DNA from: Cristatella mucedo
Taxonomy: Eukaryota; Bryozoa; Phylactolaemata; Cristatellidae
Reading direction: 5' to 3'
Assembly (NCBI GenBank): GCA_009760855.2
Contig: WPIO01000057.1
Span: 2,415,001-2,479,000, forward strand
DNA: 64,000 nucleotides
Part shown: piece after piece, positions 47,000 through 59,660 of the stretch
How positions within the stretch are numbered: the stretch's first letter is position 1
Layout of the letters: each line of letters begins with the position of its first letter
The notes under the pieces: generated by a model
What the model was told of the DNA's origin: nothing
Database searches by the model: none
The model's input: the letters and a program-made list of their open reading frames with translations, nothing else
Position numbers and translations under genes: made by a program

Positions 47000-49900
47000 A
47001 TTGCATGCAACAGCTACGACCATCAGTACGTAAGCTCACATGTAATCTACTTCGACAGCATATTATTACAGCCGTTGTCGCTACCACCGCATGTTTGTGG
47101 GGGCACCGCCGTTAACTGTTCATCGTTATTCTTAGTCGTTATTCTTAGTTATTCTTAGCCCCTGCCGTGCGCTCGAGCCCCTACAGCAGCAGCAGGTGTG
47201 CTTCCTCTAGCTAAGAGGGTTCGTTTCTTTGGGACCCCGTACGTTCCGCTTGCTGGGGGGGGGGGCGGGGCGGCGGCGAGACGAGAGCGCCGAGGCGCCG
47301 GCGGAGAGGCGGAAACTCAGGTTATCGGTCGGATCGTCGCCTGTCTAGTCTCCTTCCCAGCAGCCTCCTTGAATTCGCTGTTTCAACCGTGAGTCCAAGC
47401 AGGCACTAAATGAGCCGCAGCTCGGAGTACCTCAACGGCTGCTGCAGCCGCCGCCTCTCCGAAGCCACCAAGAGCTAACGAGCTCGCCCAATAGCTAAGC
47501 TTCCGAATGCTCTCCGTCGAGAGCGGCGTGTACGCTGTGAGCGAGCAAGCGAGCTCATCGTAGCGCTCCCACGCGTCGAAGTACCGAAACAACCACAGGC
47601 AGCTGATTCGCTCGATATTAATAGCGCGCCTACAAGCGTACAGCTGCGCGAAAACTCAAGGAAAACCCTAACTTGACTAGGGAATGAGTGCCGTGTGCAA
47701 AGACCCGAAGACCCGTGCAGCACGACGACTATAACGATACAGCCCTCTATTTTCTAGCGTTATCGACGCTGTCGCCAGCTCGGTCAGCCGCAATAGGCGT
47801 GCAGTGACCTGACGCTCGAAAGACGCCAACTATACCTAGAGCGCACTCGATATTCCCGGCACTAACGCAACGACGCCGCATTAGAAAAGCGCTAGCAATA
47901 GCCTTTATCTATTACGGGAGAATAGCTGACTGGTAAATGAATTATTCTTCTGCCCGATGAGATTTAGCTTTCTCATCGGCACATTTGTCGATATTTTTAA
48001 GAGCCGAACGTAGCGGACCGCTGTGCATCGTGGAGAATAGGCATTGAGGGTAACATTAGCTATCATTTTAGATATCCATAGCTGTCACGTTGACCTTCTG
48101 AAGACCTGTAAGAGTCTGAAGAACCTGTAAGTCACGTTTTGCACAGAGCCTCAGCAAACATGGCTATGTTATCAATCCAACTTATTCAATACCAGTCACT
48201 CAAAAAATAAAGAAAACCCCTCCAACAATGTAGAACACTTACCTTCACATTCTCAACTTACAAGCGAAAATACAAAAAACTTTCATGTCAACTTTTGGCT
48301 GTCATCACGATCAAAGTACAACGATATTAGGACATGCTCAGCTTATACATACTATCCAATGACGCCAAATATGAGCCATTCATATGTGAAGGCTAGTGAG
48401 CCCAACCTATATTCCATATTTAACGTCACTCGGTGGGGTTTTGGCCAAGCTGTAAAATTGACGAGTCACACAGTACCACTGTTGGTAAAACACTCAGAGC
48501 AGACAACTGAAGCTTATGACCATGTTACTCGGTCTATCGTCGTATAAATTTGAAGCACATACCCAGGGCTTGCATTTCAAACTTCAAGTTGATCGAATAA
48601 ATATTAGCTTACCTGTGACATTTTCAGCCCATGTGAGTGAAATGACGAAAACTGCTTAGGAGGACAAACACAGTCAGTTTGTGATCAAAATAAGTCAATC
48701 TTCAAAGATCTAATATGCACACGAGACTGCTCGAATGATTTTTAAGTACAAACAATCATAAATTCCAAATTTCAAGTTGATCGGATTGCTATTTTAGGAG
48801 ATATGACATAAGCGAGATACCGAGGAGTGGAATTCGCCTCGGCGGTATGAGAGAGAAACTGGGAGCCCCAAGCTCTAAAAATACACCAGTATTATGCATA
48901 GCACAAATAATTTAATAAATATTTAAATGCAGATCATAAGAATGGATCAAGCTTACATAACCCTTATATAGCATCAAATGAACATATCCACGATAACTCG
49001 CAGGTCGGTGGCAGTTTACCCGTAACGAGACCCCACGTCTGACCTGCGTACGTTAAATAAAATCTCGTCCTGCAGATGGCATACAGAAGAACTTGAAATC
49101 ACCTCAATTTCTCTTGAATATAATTGAATCAACATTTGCAAACTTATACCCACCGAACGACGAACTAATTCAATCAAGTAGCCATGCCGCTGAGCGGCTG
49201 CTGAAACCAAGCTAGTCGGATGCTTCCTGAATGTTCAACGGCTGTTACAGAACCGGATCAGCTGTCTCGGGATTCAGCAGGTGCGGTATTAACAAACTGA
49301 TTAATTACCGGCACCCCGGCGTTAATAAGTTATCAATATATTATCTATAACGATATTCTAATTGCCTAGCAATCGTCATTTCGGGTTTGAGCGATATTGA
49401 AAACATGCAAATTTAAACATAATTTCTGAAAGCTAAATACGAAATGAGTTGCTTTGGATAGCCGTTTACAACAGGTGGGCTAGGAGCTCCATGGGCGTGG
49501 CTATGCTTGGAAGGATCGGATTATGCTTTTTGGTGGTTATAACTAACTGTTGGGCGGTAGACCTCGAGGGGCGTGTCATTACCTTGAAAATGAAACTTGT
49601 TTTCATAGTTTCAAGTGATGGTCTGGTTCCATTAAGGAGTAAGTAGCTTTTACTGGCAAAGTTGGCGAAAAAACGCTGCTAATTGGGTCGCGGAATTTCG
49701 CAGACAGTCATTATGTTGAGCTCGATGCACTACTTACGGTGTTATGAGGTCGTACAAAATAATTTTCTGTACCATATTCAAGTCATATTTCAATAACTAA
49801 AACTTGGGATTGCAGTAATAAATTGCTTGTCTTTATATTGGAAAACTTCAAAAACTTGTAAGTTTTGACAGATTTTTGGAATTTTCCTGGCCGTCTTCCT

Positions 49901-50410
49901 TACGGCTGATACCGCGGGTTACTTCGGCCATGCTCGCTTACAGGCTTAAAGTAGCTCGTGCTCAGCGCTTGGACTCGCCGACCGGCAGACCGCTACTCCA
50001 AGCCAGCGATTGCAGTCAGGCCCGTGCCTCGTGTAATGGCCCGGTCATAAGTCATATTGTTCGTACGCAACGTTAAACCGCGATGCTCCTAAGTCTCGGC
50101 TTCTTAAGAGGCCCTCTCAGCGGCTATACGTCAGCTGCCACGATCTCGCGGCAGCTGACTCGAGGTTCAGCTGTCGAGCTCGTAGCTTGAAATAGCGGAG
50201 CGTTCGTCTGAGCTCGTTCCTCGTCGCCGATGCGGACCTCCCGGTCTTGCTTAGCGTAGACCTTCCGCCAAAGTATCGTGCCGTCAGAAAGATGCTCACT
50301 TGCTCTGTCCAGCGTTAGACCACAAGGATAGTAGTTTGTATGGCAATCTGTGATGGTCTAACCGTAAGAAGTGGACCGTAAAGATTGGTCCATTCGCCGG
50401 CAAAATTTCA
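47000..50410. other. Interval without recognised genes
   Basis: GC-rich at 47160-47660 and 49960-50290, AT-rich between. Short open frames (for example 48359-48547, 49449-49646) have no similarity I recognise. Confidence 0.4.
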
Positions 50411-50419
50411 TAAACTGTT

Positions 50420-50575
50420 TGTATGTCTGTCTGTCTGTCTGTCAGTCTGTCAGTCAGCTAGTCAGTCAGTCAGTCAGTCAGTCAGTCAGTCAGTCAGTCA
50501 GTCAGTCTGCCTGGCTGTCTGTCTGTCTGTCTGTGTCTGTCTGTCTGTGTCTGTCTGTGTCTGTCTGTCTATCAG
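50420..50575. repeat. Tetranucleotide array CTGT / CAGT
   Basis: CTGT units switch to CAGT units and back to CTGT within about 155 bp, with no stop in at least two frames. Confidence 0.9.
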
Positions 50576-50938
50576 CATACTTTATTACTCAAAGGTCGGT
50601 TAACTCAGGCCTTTAGGTCAAATACGGACTAGCTAGTACTCCAGTCCGGCCTAACGCCACCAAGTTATTAATATTTTGGATTCGGCCTGAAATAATTGTC
50701 GCAGTTTTGTTGCCCTTTAGTACTGCTGGTTGCTGCTTAAGCTCTGACCCGGTATTATTTTAAAAGCTGATGTTTGGTGCTTCAACGAAAGAGAAGCACT
50801 TAATAGCTGAGAGGTGATAAATGTCTACATTAATACGGTTCATAAAGTGTTTATTTTCACTACTGTAAACAATTTCTATCTCTGGTCTCGGTTTCATTCA
50901 CCTCTCCGAAAGAAGGGGTCAAAGCGTGTGCTCTGCAC

Positions 50939-50965
50939 ACGTGTGTGCGTGTGCGTGTGTGTGCA

Positions 50966-50997
<32 letters not shown>

Positions 50998-51001
50998 CAT
51001 G

Positions 51002-51081
<80 letters not shown>

Positions 51082-51187
51082 TGTGTGTGTGTGTGTGCGT
51101 GTGTGTGCTGTGTGCATGCCTGTGTGTGTATGTGCCTGTGTGTGTGTGTGTGCTTCTGTGTGTGTGTGCCTGTGTTTGTGTAATGTG

Positions 51188-51268
<81 letters not shown>
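50939..51268. repeat. (GT)n microsatellite, about 330 bp
   Basis: GT array with scattered C and A interruptions; the last 90 bp is nearly pure. Confidence 0.95.
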
Positions 51269-51270
<2 letters not shown>

Positions 51271-51359
51271 CGACCTGTGAAGCAATTTTACTTCATGATC
51301 AAATTACCGACATTGAGTTCCCAAAAACTCAACCCCAATTAGTACCATAAAGAGCAGAA

Positions 51360-51723
51360 GCAAAATTCGTAGGCTCCCAAAACCTGGAACTCACTCCCGA
51401 CCTACGTCAGAACATCACCTGTCTTGACCACATTTAAAAAGAACTTTAAAATACACCTATTTAGGACAGCATTTAGTGGGTCCCTGTGATTCATCCTTCA
51501 TGTGGTTATGTGTGCTAACACTGTGCATGCTGCCACTAACCACACTTGCATGCTGACCCTGTGCATGTCACCCCTAACCATGTTATTCATGTTGTTTATC
51601 AAGCATGATATTACTCACCATTCAATCGCGTTTCCCTTTGCAGCAAATGTAAAGTGCCTAGGCAGAGATTGAGTTCTCTGAGGGCGCTTTATCAAGTGCA
51701 TTATTATTATTATTATTATTATT
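51360..51723 (+). mobile_element. LINE-A 3' end, well preserved
   Basis: CCCAAAACCTGGAACTCACT, CACCTATTTAGGACAGCATT, GTGCATGCTGCCACTAACC, hairpin AAAGTGCC...GGGCGCTTT and an (ATT)n tail of about eight units. Confidence 0.87.
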
Positions 51724-52211
51724 ACAATGAGCGCCTACCACTCACCAGGAGGTTGACCTCGAACTTAGTGTCTTCAACTCCAAAATGGACTGACGAGCTA
51801 TTTTTCATACGAAGGGTGCATCGTCCATCAGGAGGCATTGTGTGCTAAAGCAGCAGGCATGAAGGAAACTATGTCAGCAGCGGTGAAGAAATTAGTGATT
51901 GTAGTGCTTGTTCTTCCTCTCAACTACCACATTGTCAAGTGCATGTGTAAAGCAGCAGTGGCGGATTTCGGCTGTCCGGTTTACCACACTGAGGTCGCTG
52001 GCGGCTGAGTCGCTGCTGCAACGTCCTAAAGTCCGTCCTCGCTCTTCGCCCAACGATCTTTTCCTTCGTTGGTGAGAGGGGCCTCGGGCGCTTTCAAAAG
52101 TTCTCTGCCGAGGTTTGACTCTGTCGGTTCGGCTTCCTTGCTTATATCAGCTCTGTCTTAACAAACTAACTTCACGTGAAGCTGCAAGGACGTGACGCGA
52201 TCAGCACGAAC

Positions 52212-52296
52212 ATGGAAGCCCACGTGCGGGCATTTGAAGCAAGCCTGATTCTTTCGGGGAAACCGCTGTATAAGGGCGACTGCGTCAATTTCCCAT
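52212..52296 (+). other. Short Met-initiated frame ending at a consensus donor
   Basis: ACGAACATGG start context, then MEAHVRAFEASLILSGKPLY and KGDCVNFP, followed by GTGAGT. Not recognised. A LINE-A fragment begins at or near the donor, so this may be chance. Confidence 0.2.
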
Positions 52297-52880
52297 GTGA
52301 GTAGGGCCATGCATATGGGCCACCAAAGACAATGAGTCAGTCAGTGCACTAAATTCGGGCTGAAGGTGTAAGCAATGTTATCAGCATTAACGTTGAAATC
52401 CCCCGTGATGAGGAAAGATCGATTTCTTCAGCACAGAATTGAAATGAGATCAGAGAAATCTGGGATAAAAGAGGACTTGGTACCTCGTGGGTTACAGTCT
52501 ACTGCCACCATCGGTAGCTTGTTGTCGGGTAAAATCGAGACTATCGATTCGAAAGACTGCTTCGAGGGTACTGCAAATGGCTTGAAATTGTAATCAGAGC
52601 TTGCAATCATGGCGGCTTCACCTCCAGTCTTGATTGATCTAGGGGTGCGAAAGAAGATACAAGCAGTCGGGCTCGCTCCTTTAATTGTCACGCAGTTTGC
52701 CAATTTTAGCCAAGTTTCATTCAAGGCGAGCCGGTCGAGGACTTTTTCGGAAATAAGGTCACCAATTAATAGAGGTTTGTTGCACATTAAGTGAGAATTC
52801 CGAAGACAAGCTTTAAGGTGGGCCGCCGGAATCCTAGCAATCCTTGAGAGAGAACGCCCTGAGCAGTTCAAGACCATGTT
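52297..52880 (-). mobile_element. LINE-A endonuclease-domain fragment
   Basis: A 149-codon open frame on the minus strand: LISEKVLDRLALNETWLKLA (the LALTETWL block of APE-type endonucleases), FFRTPRSIKTGGEAAMIASS, FESIVSILP and FIPDFSDLISIL, then GDFNVNADN downstream in another frame. The only copy in the window with the N-terminal half of the endonuclease. Confidence 0.8.
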
Positions 52881-53339
52881 AGGAATACCAAATGAGCGGC
52901 GCCACAGCTCGATGCTCTCGCCAATAGAGCCAATGTCCCAGTTCTCGGCCCCGGCCCGCGTCGGCTCTTAGAAGGTTTTCTTTTGTTCATGCATACTTCA
53001 TGAATCTTAGCAACAGCAATAACATCTAGGAATGCATTTGAACTACGATAACAGAGAGATAAAGGGTACGCTAAATTATAACTAATAGGCAGGTAACTAG
53101 CCGCCAGGGTATCAAACGCAGCCGCCGGCCGGCCAACCCAGCCTGAAGAGACTAGCCTTTAGATTTTCAGAGGCACGTAGTTTCTTATGCAATACGGTCA
53201 ATCAACAAACAGATAAGCTTTAAACAGGTCTTGGCTATATCGGTTTTCGTTGGCGTTGTTTCCAAGAACTTGGTTTTCAGACGAGAATTCGGCCACTGAC
53301 CTGAAACGCCAGTAGCTGTCGGTTTCTGGATGCCAGAAT

Positions 53340-53915
53340 GAGCTCCTTACTTAGTGATCCCTGCAATGATTTAGCTGATCCCTTCTCTAACTTTTTTGTC
53401 GACAAGATAGACAAGATCAGGGAATCCATCCCCAAAATGGCACCATCCCTAGGAGTCTTGTCCCTCAATTCCATGCTGCACCTCAATGTCTACATTAAAG
53501 GAGATTACTATTGACCTCATCCTGAAGTTCATATCCCAATCAAAATAGACAGCTGATACCCTAGACCCTATTTTCACTGTCTTGCTTCTACGATGCATTC
53601 ATCTATTGCTACCATTCGTAACTAACATCATAGATATGTCATTAGGTTCAGGTCATGTCCCAGCACCTTTCAAAAGGCTGTAGTCAGGCCACTACTCAAG
53701 AAAGCAAACTAGATCAAGGGCACTTGATCAATGTCAGCCCAGTTTCTCCTTCACCTTTCCTATCGGGCTAGTTTAGACAGGGATGCCATATCTAAATTGG
53801 TCAATGCATCGGTTACATCCCGTGTTGACTCCTGTAACTGCTTGCTGGCCTACTAGCCTGTGCAATCAGGCGCTTACAGCTGGTGCAAAGCTCTGCAGCT
53901 AGGCTTGTTCTCATC
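53340..53915 (+). mobile_element. LINE-A copy with internal deletion of the RT core
   Basis: Linker (LADPFSNFFVDKIDKIRESI) up to the start of the RT (VRPLLKKAN), then a jump straight to SLDRDAISKLVNASVTSRVD and the LQLVQSSAARLV block. The whole palm with YADD is missing. Confidence 0.78.
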
Positions 53916-53949
53916 ATTATAATCTAGTATTGCACCTCTCTTTAAGAAC

Positions 53950-56900
53950 ATGCAAAAACAAGGTTCTCCCTGATCGCACTGCCTTTTTGAGAAAAAAAAC
54001 CTTCCTTGGGCGCCTTGTTTCTGTAGGTCTAGTGTGCCTTATTGACCTCCTGAAATAACCTAGCAATCGAAAATGTTTGCCGACCCTTGGTTTACGCAGT
54101 GAAAATTGAGTGCCAGTGGCTCTCCAGCCCATTTCCTATTGTGGGTAAAATAGGACTGCCAGATACAGGACTCGAGCTGACACATTATGAGCTGAAGTGA
54201 GAGGACAGTACCACCGAGTCGAGACCTAGCGACTTCTACTGCACTGCTTTTTCCGTCGCTTTCTTTTTCTCTTCCTCCCGGTCACTCTTACACTCACTCC
54301 CTTCATCGTCCTCTCTTTTTACCTTCTATAAGTCTCTGTGACTCTGTCAATCAGTCAGTCAATCTACTTGTCTGTCTGTCTGTCTGCCTGTCACACACAC
54401 ACGCCCACGCCCGTGCGTATGTACACATAAACATACACACACACACACACTTGCACACGAACTCTCTCTCTCTCTCTCTCTCTCTCCCTCTTTCTCTGGC
54501 GGCCGTGCAGCATGAGCTGCTGCCAAGCTTGAGTGCGAGCTGTTAATCACCATCGAAGTGCTGAGGATAATTGCAGCAGCAGCGGGTAAGAGTAGCCGAT
54601 AATGAGCCTACAAGAGCAGGGGCAGTGACTGCTGCTTCCACAGGCTGAGGGCCGCTGTGATTAGGCTCTGAGCAAGGACAGATTAGCCCAGCAGCAGCAC
54701 TCTAGCGCTCGCTTTCGCTCGACTGCTCGCGGGCTACGACCTATTTGGGCCGAGCCCCAATAAGGTAGGGCGGAATAGTTTTTCATCCCGTCCTCGAAAA
54801 TGTAGTTCGCTTTATAGTGAGTCCTCCCCCACCCGCCCAACGGCCGGGATCCAAAAAACGTGTCAGCAGGGCGGTCGAGGCCAGGCTCGCCAGGACCATT
54901 TCGGCTCAGAGTAGCCGATGGCTCGACGTGCTGAGTGTGTTTGTTTGTGTAAGTGGTGTATGCACGAGCGTGCGTGCATGCGTTCGTGTGTCTGTGTGTG
55001 TGCTTGTGCGTGTGTGCTTGCGCTCACGTACTTGTGCACCCTCGGCTCTAGGTTCTTTCACCTCCGACACCAAACCGTCACCTGCGACCGTTCCCAGTAG
55101 CGCGGGTGCCCCTGGTCGCCAAACTGGTGAGCGACTTGCAATTATAGGGGACCGCAAAAAGGAAAGTGATTGTGATGGTGCTTTATCAGCTAGCACCGTC
55201 GCTCGCCGACACGAAACTCGCAGAGCGCGCATGCGCTTTGTGGATTTCCTGACTCGTGTGTGACCCCTAGCCTTGACCTCTGGAGTTTGAATGCGACCCA
55301 CTCGTCGCTCCCTGCCGCTCGCTCTCTGTCTCTGCTCGGAAAGAGAGGCTCCGCAGCCGCCGCCGCCGTAGCTCACGGAGAGAACGCGGCGCCTGAATAG
55401 CTCCGTCCCGGTCGGTGCCAACTTCGAATGACATATGCGAGAAACATGCGCAGGAAATGTGCGCTGAAGCTTTGCATGAGGTTCTCATTTGTTGCCACTA
55501 ACGAGCACGTGCTGCAGCGGCCGGCACCTCCACGCGCCTCTCTCGGGGACTAGTCTGGAATCAATAGAAAATGGTCTCGCATCGTATAGCACCCGATAGA
55601 GATCGAACCTCGACGCAGTCCCGGTTCCATTTCGCTGTTCGGATCATGTTCCGGATCCAGACGCTCGATCTGACAGCGAATCCGACACCACGACCTCGAT
55701 CCAAGTTGTTGCACTCACCCTGACTCCTTAGGCCAGCTGCAGTTCAGCCGTTGTATTTTAAATATCGATTGATAAATGCAATACTCCCGAGCCTTTCAAA
55801 TTTACCTTCCTTGTACGTGCCCGGACTCTCGGCCTCCAGTTAAATACCGCTCAGTCGCACATATTCTGTTTTTCGGATCGAAGAGGCTCTAAAAAGACGC
55901 TGAAACGCATGTACTTACACGGCGTGCTAAAAAAAAAACAGTTCAACCGGTGTTCGCAAGACAGCACTCCGCCGAATAAGCTGTCATTCGAGCGACTAAC
56001 AACATCTCAATTAGCAATGGTGGCGCGACGTAATTGACGCAGGTCCGGTTTCAAGCGGCAGCAAACTTTCGAAGCAACCGGTCGTCTTGAGCGGCTCGAT
56101 CGGTTTAGGATGCTTCAGATCAAGGACGTTCGAGTGCTGCAGTGTCTCACCTACCCAGCAGCACTCGAGCGTCCTGTCTCAGTCGCGGCACACCTAGGGC
56201 GTCCTCGCCCAGGAGGCAAGATGCTGGAGCTGAGCGACCTCGCAGGTAGCTCAGCTCAAGCAGACAGTCTTCTTCGTCGTCGTCGTCACGAAGTCGCCAT
56301 CCATGCGGCATGCTGGATTTTCGCAGAGCTGAAAAGTGCCAAAACGAGGCTCCTCATCGACCAGATAGCGAGGGCTGTCAACTCGCGTACGACTCATTGT
56401 GCAGACACTGTCAGCAGCACGATCGTGGATTGTGCGTGCGGATTGACCGTCATGAAAGCACCAGCGCGTGGCATGGGCAGTATGCATCACTCATACGGTC
56501 AGTTTCGGCAAGGCTGTAAATAGTGCAGACAGAAAGAACGACTACTTCGCTCCGTGCACCTTCAGTCGAGGCTAAGTTGGCAGGCAGCTGCATATTGCGG
56601 GCGCCAAGATTTGTGCTCCTGTATAAAATCGTAGGCTCGGGCTACCCGAGTAGGCTATTGGGTTCTGATTTCACCACACAAATTTTAAACTATTACTAGT
56701 GCTTGTGCTACAGCTGCCATCTTATCGCCCTTACCAGCTTCTATATTAACGATAGCACGTTTACTCCTTAAACGGTCGTTAGCCCATTAAGTTATGGCTT
56801 CCTACTTATCTCAGTAGTACTCAAACCAGATGACCAGGTAGCTGTAGCCTTTAGTAAGATGTCAACTTTTTTTTTAGACATCGTATCACCTCCGGGTGCA

Positions 56901-58204
56901 TTTTCATTTCGTTTTGTGCATCCGCGTTTTTCTGGATTCTCATAATTACCACTAGATTATGCTTAGTTGGTTCTCGAACAATTTGTAGTAGCCTTGTTTC
57001 CGGACTCGCATATTCACGGTATAATTGATATCTATAAGTAGTTCAATGTTTTACTAGCACAGCTCATATAAACACACACTTTCAGCAAGTAATTGTTCTT
57101 TATATTTACAAATTTTGATTTAGGATGCTGCAAACTTTAGTTTGCAGAAACTCGAAAATGTTGGCTGAATCCACTTTACAGCAAGTGTGGCTATAAGATA
57201 ACGAGCGATCTTGCCTTGACCTGCAGTACAGCACTGCACCACTGAAGAAAACGGATATATATTTTCGGAGCCGCAGACCACCACTGAATGGCTGAGTATC
57301 ACGTGTACCCAGGCCAATTGGCCTCTGCCAAGGTCACATTACGTACGGCTGATTAGGGGATTCGTCTTAAGAGAAGCCGATAGCATTACGATTTGTATGC
57401 AGGATGGCTTGCTCAGCCAATAGTATTCATTTAGGGCTACTGTGTATTGAAGATCTGCTTTAATCGCCTTTGATCGTATTTGATATAGTCCACGCTTTGT
57501 TTGTCGGCTGCGTTATTAACCATCCCAATGTTCTCGACCACTGATTGGTGAATGGCTTCACTGCGACGCTGTGTCTCACAAATAACGCGACAGTTTATAC
57601 CTTATTCCTGCCAATTCAGAATTCCGCGTTAGAGGTACAACGGTTACCAGTGCAGTCCCCACTCCAGCAGCAGGCAACTCTTTATCGGAAGTTGCAAACG
57701 AGGTGAAAGTGGCCAAAGCCAATAAAAAACCCTCGTTCAGAGTGGCAGAAGTGGCCTCGATCTCTTATACTCTACGAAAAACATGAAGTACAAGATTGTC
57801 TTCTGCATGACTCGACCTCTTGACCAGATTTCATGAAAGACGAGTACTTTACTCTTAGGATATGAACCCGAGGATGCTCTGCTGCTATTGAAATGATGCT
57901 ATTGATGTCAAATTCATTAAACAAAATTCCTGAGAGAGCCTGTCTGACGGACGCTGCAGCCGTTTGATTATTTCGCGGTAACGGACAGATTCACTCTTTT
58001 AGAGACGCTGGAGTGGTCAGCGCCAATGACCAACGTACTGAGCCTCGCACTAAACTGCATCAGAGCCGGAAGCTTGGGAGGCTGCGGAAGCCAAACTGAC
58101 GGGTATCGTTTGACCGTTTGCCAGTTTGTTGCAAACCTCCAGCGATCGCGGGTAAAAATTCGAAGCATTGGACTTGTGCACAGTGGGAAGTTTCATTCGA
58201 GCAT
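53950..58204. other. Interval without recognised genes
   Basis: Contains a degraded SINE-like piece near 54130-54235, a (CA)n/(CT)n patch (54354-54492), a GC-rich part at 54700-55750 and AT-rich sequence from 56600. No coding similarity seen. Confidence 0.4.
54354..54492. repeat. Compound CTGT / CA / CT microsatellite
   Basis: CTGTCTGTCTGTCTG, then CACACACA runs and a CTCTCT run ending at about 54490. Confidence 0.85.
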
Positions 58205-58470
58205 CCCACAGCTTTGACCGTGCGAGTCCTTGGCTGGAGGAGCTGCGATGGCTTCCGGTTGATCGACGACTACCGAGGTCAGTTTCTGCACTGACCCAAA
58301 AACGGCTTAGCCCCTTCTGGTCTAGCTAAGCTGCTTCGTCAGTTTCAGCCTCCCCCCCCCCGTGCCCTCGGGTTTTGTATGGGCAGTAAATTAGCCATTC
58401 TATTCCTCCGCTTAAAGACCATTGATGACAGAAGCTTTGCTCTGCTGGTTCGGCACTGCCGAGCTGTCTG
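58205..58470 (+). mobile_element. LINE-B fragment
   Basis: SPWLEELRWLPVDRRL-type sequence, AKLLRQFQPPPP, MGSKLAILFLRLKTIDDRSF; frames broken, cut off after SFALLV. Confidence 0.65.
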
Positions 58471-59171
58471 GCATTGTCTCCTAAATCGACGATTTACGGT
58501 CGCGTGCTGCACTGGTTTCCCTCGATTGGGCTCGCTCGAAATTTGCAGTCGGTCTATGCCAAGCGCACGGGCGACGTCTGCACTTGCTAATTGATTACAA
58601 TCGGTTCAGCAGTGGCGCTATTAAGCGGTGGCATCCGGTCGGTTTGCGTGACTTTCATCGAATTCGCCGCCACTTGGCATTCTGATTCACACTGATTCAA
58701 GGTCGGCGCGGTCGTCTGGTGCTCATCGCCGCTCTCGAGCGAAAGCCGACAAAGCTGCACGGCTCCTCGACTCCGAGCGGGCTGCCAAACGCATCTTCGA
58801 ATGAAAGCACTCCTTGTTCAGACATCGAAAACGTGCCGAGGCGAACAAAGAAAGCGCGTCCTCCTAAGACTGGACAGTCCGCCTTTGTCTCGCTCTCTGG
58901 CCCGCTGCGCCGTCGCCACGACGCTGCGCCGCCGCCCCGACGCCAGCTTTCTGTCGCGGAACGCGGCGCGTACTCACTCGCGCTGAAGTCGCTGCGGCGA
59001 GCGAGAAGCCTTTCGCCGCGGTCGCGAAAAAAAAACAAGAGCGCCGGCCGGTAGTTTGAGCAGGCAGCGCGTGTTACGTTGCAAGATGGACGAGCGCTAA
59101 CGCTACGCTCGCGCCGTGGCATCCGTTTTGCGTGCTCCCAAAGCCAGGAAAAATTCGAGCAGAGCTACCAG

Positions 59172-59322
59172 CCTCTTTTGCAATGTTACAGAAGAGCCTC
59201 TGTGGATATCGCTACCGCTTGCAGCGGCAATAAAGGGTCGTCAGCCACTGGATTCAAACCCAAGACCACGGGACCGAAGTCGTGCATGCCAAAGCAGCCG
59301 CCTTACCAAGTGTGCTATCACA
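59172..59322 (-). mobile_element. tRNA-derived SINE
   Basis: Minus strand: GATAGCACACTTGGTAAGGC (A box), GGTCTTGGGTTTGAATCCAG (B box), CCGCTGCAAGCGGTAGCGAT, GAGGCTCTTCTGTAACATTG. A good copy. Confidence 0.8.
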
Positions 59323-59339
59323 GCTCACCAGGACTCATT

Positions 59340-59660
59340 CCCACAGACGATACAACATCTCCTGACTCGACGATAGCTAATAAGAAGCTGTAAACGCACA
59401 CATTTTCTACTGCATGTAGTGGGTCCTCGCGACTTGTTCCGCGTGTGCTTATTCGTACGCACATCTACTGAACATGTAACCACTAACCGCATGTTGCGCA
59501 TACTGACACTGTGCATGCTACCGCTAACAATAACATGCAAGTTTCCATCGTGCATGATACCACTGACCGGTTGGTCCTGCCTCCTGTAGAGCACATTTAA
59601 AGTGCCTAGAAAGAGATTACAATCTTCAAGGACGCTATACAAATAGAGTTTATTAGCTTT
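59340..59660 (+). mobile_element. LINE-A 3' end
   Basis: Degenerate end of the coding region, then GTAGTGGGTCCTCGCGACTT, AAAGTGCCTAGAAAGAGATT and a GTTTATTAGCTTTATTAT tail. Confidence 0.7.

Noticed and set aside
49449-49646. 65-residue hydrophobic frame as a small secreted or membrane protein
   Set aside because: No recognisable family, no splice or transcript support, and length is within chance expectation.
58697-59122. Overlapping 111- and 141-residue frames on opposite strands
   Set aside because: Both are open over the same CpG-rich bases and neither resembles a known protein, so composition is the likeliest cause. Same view for frames at 59.9-61.8 kb.
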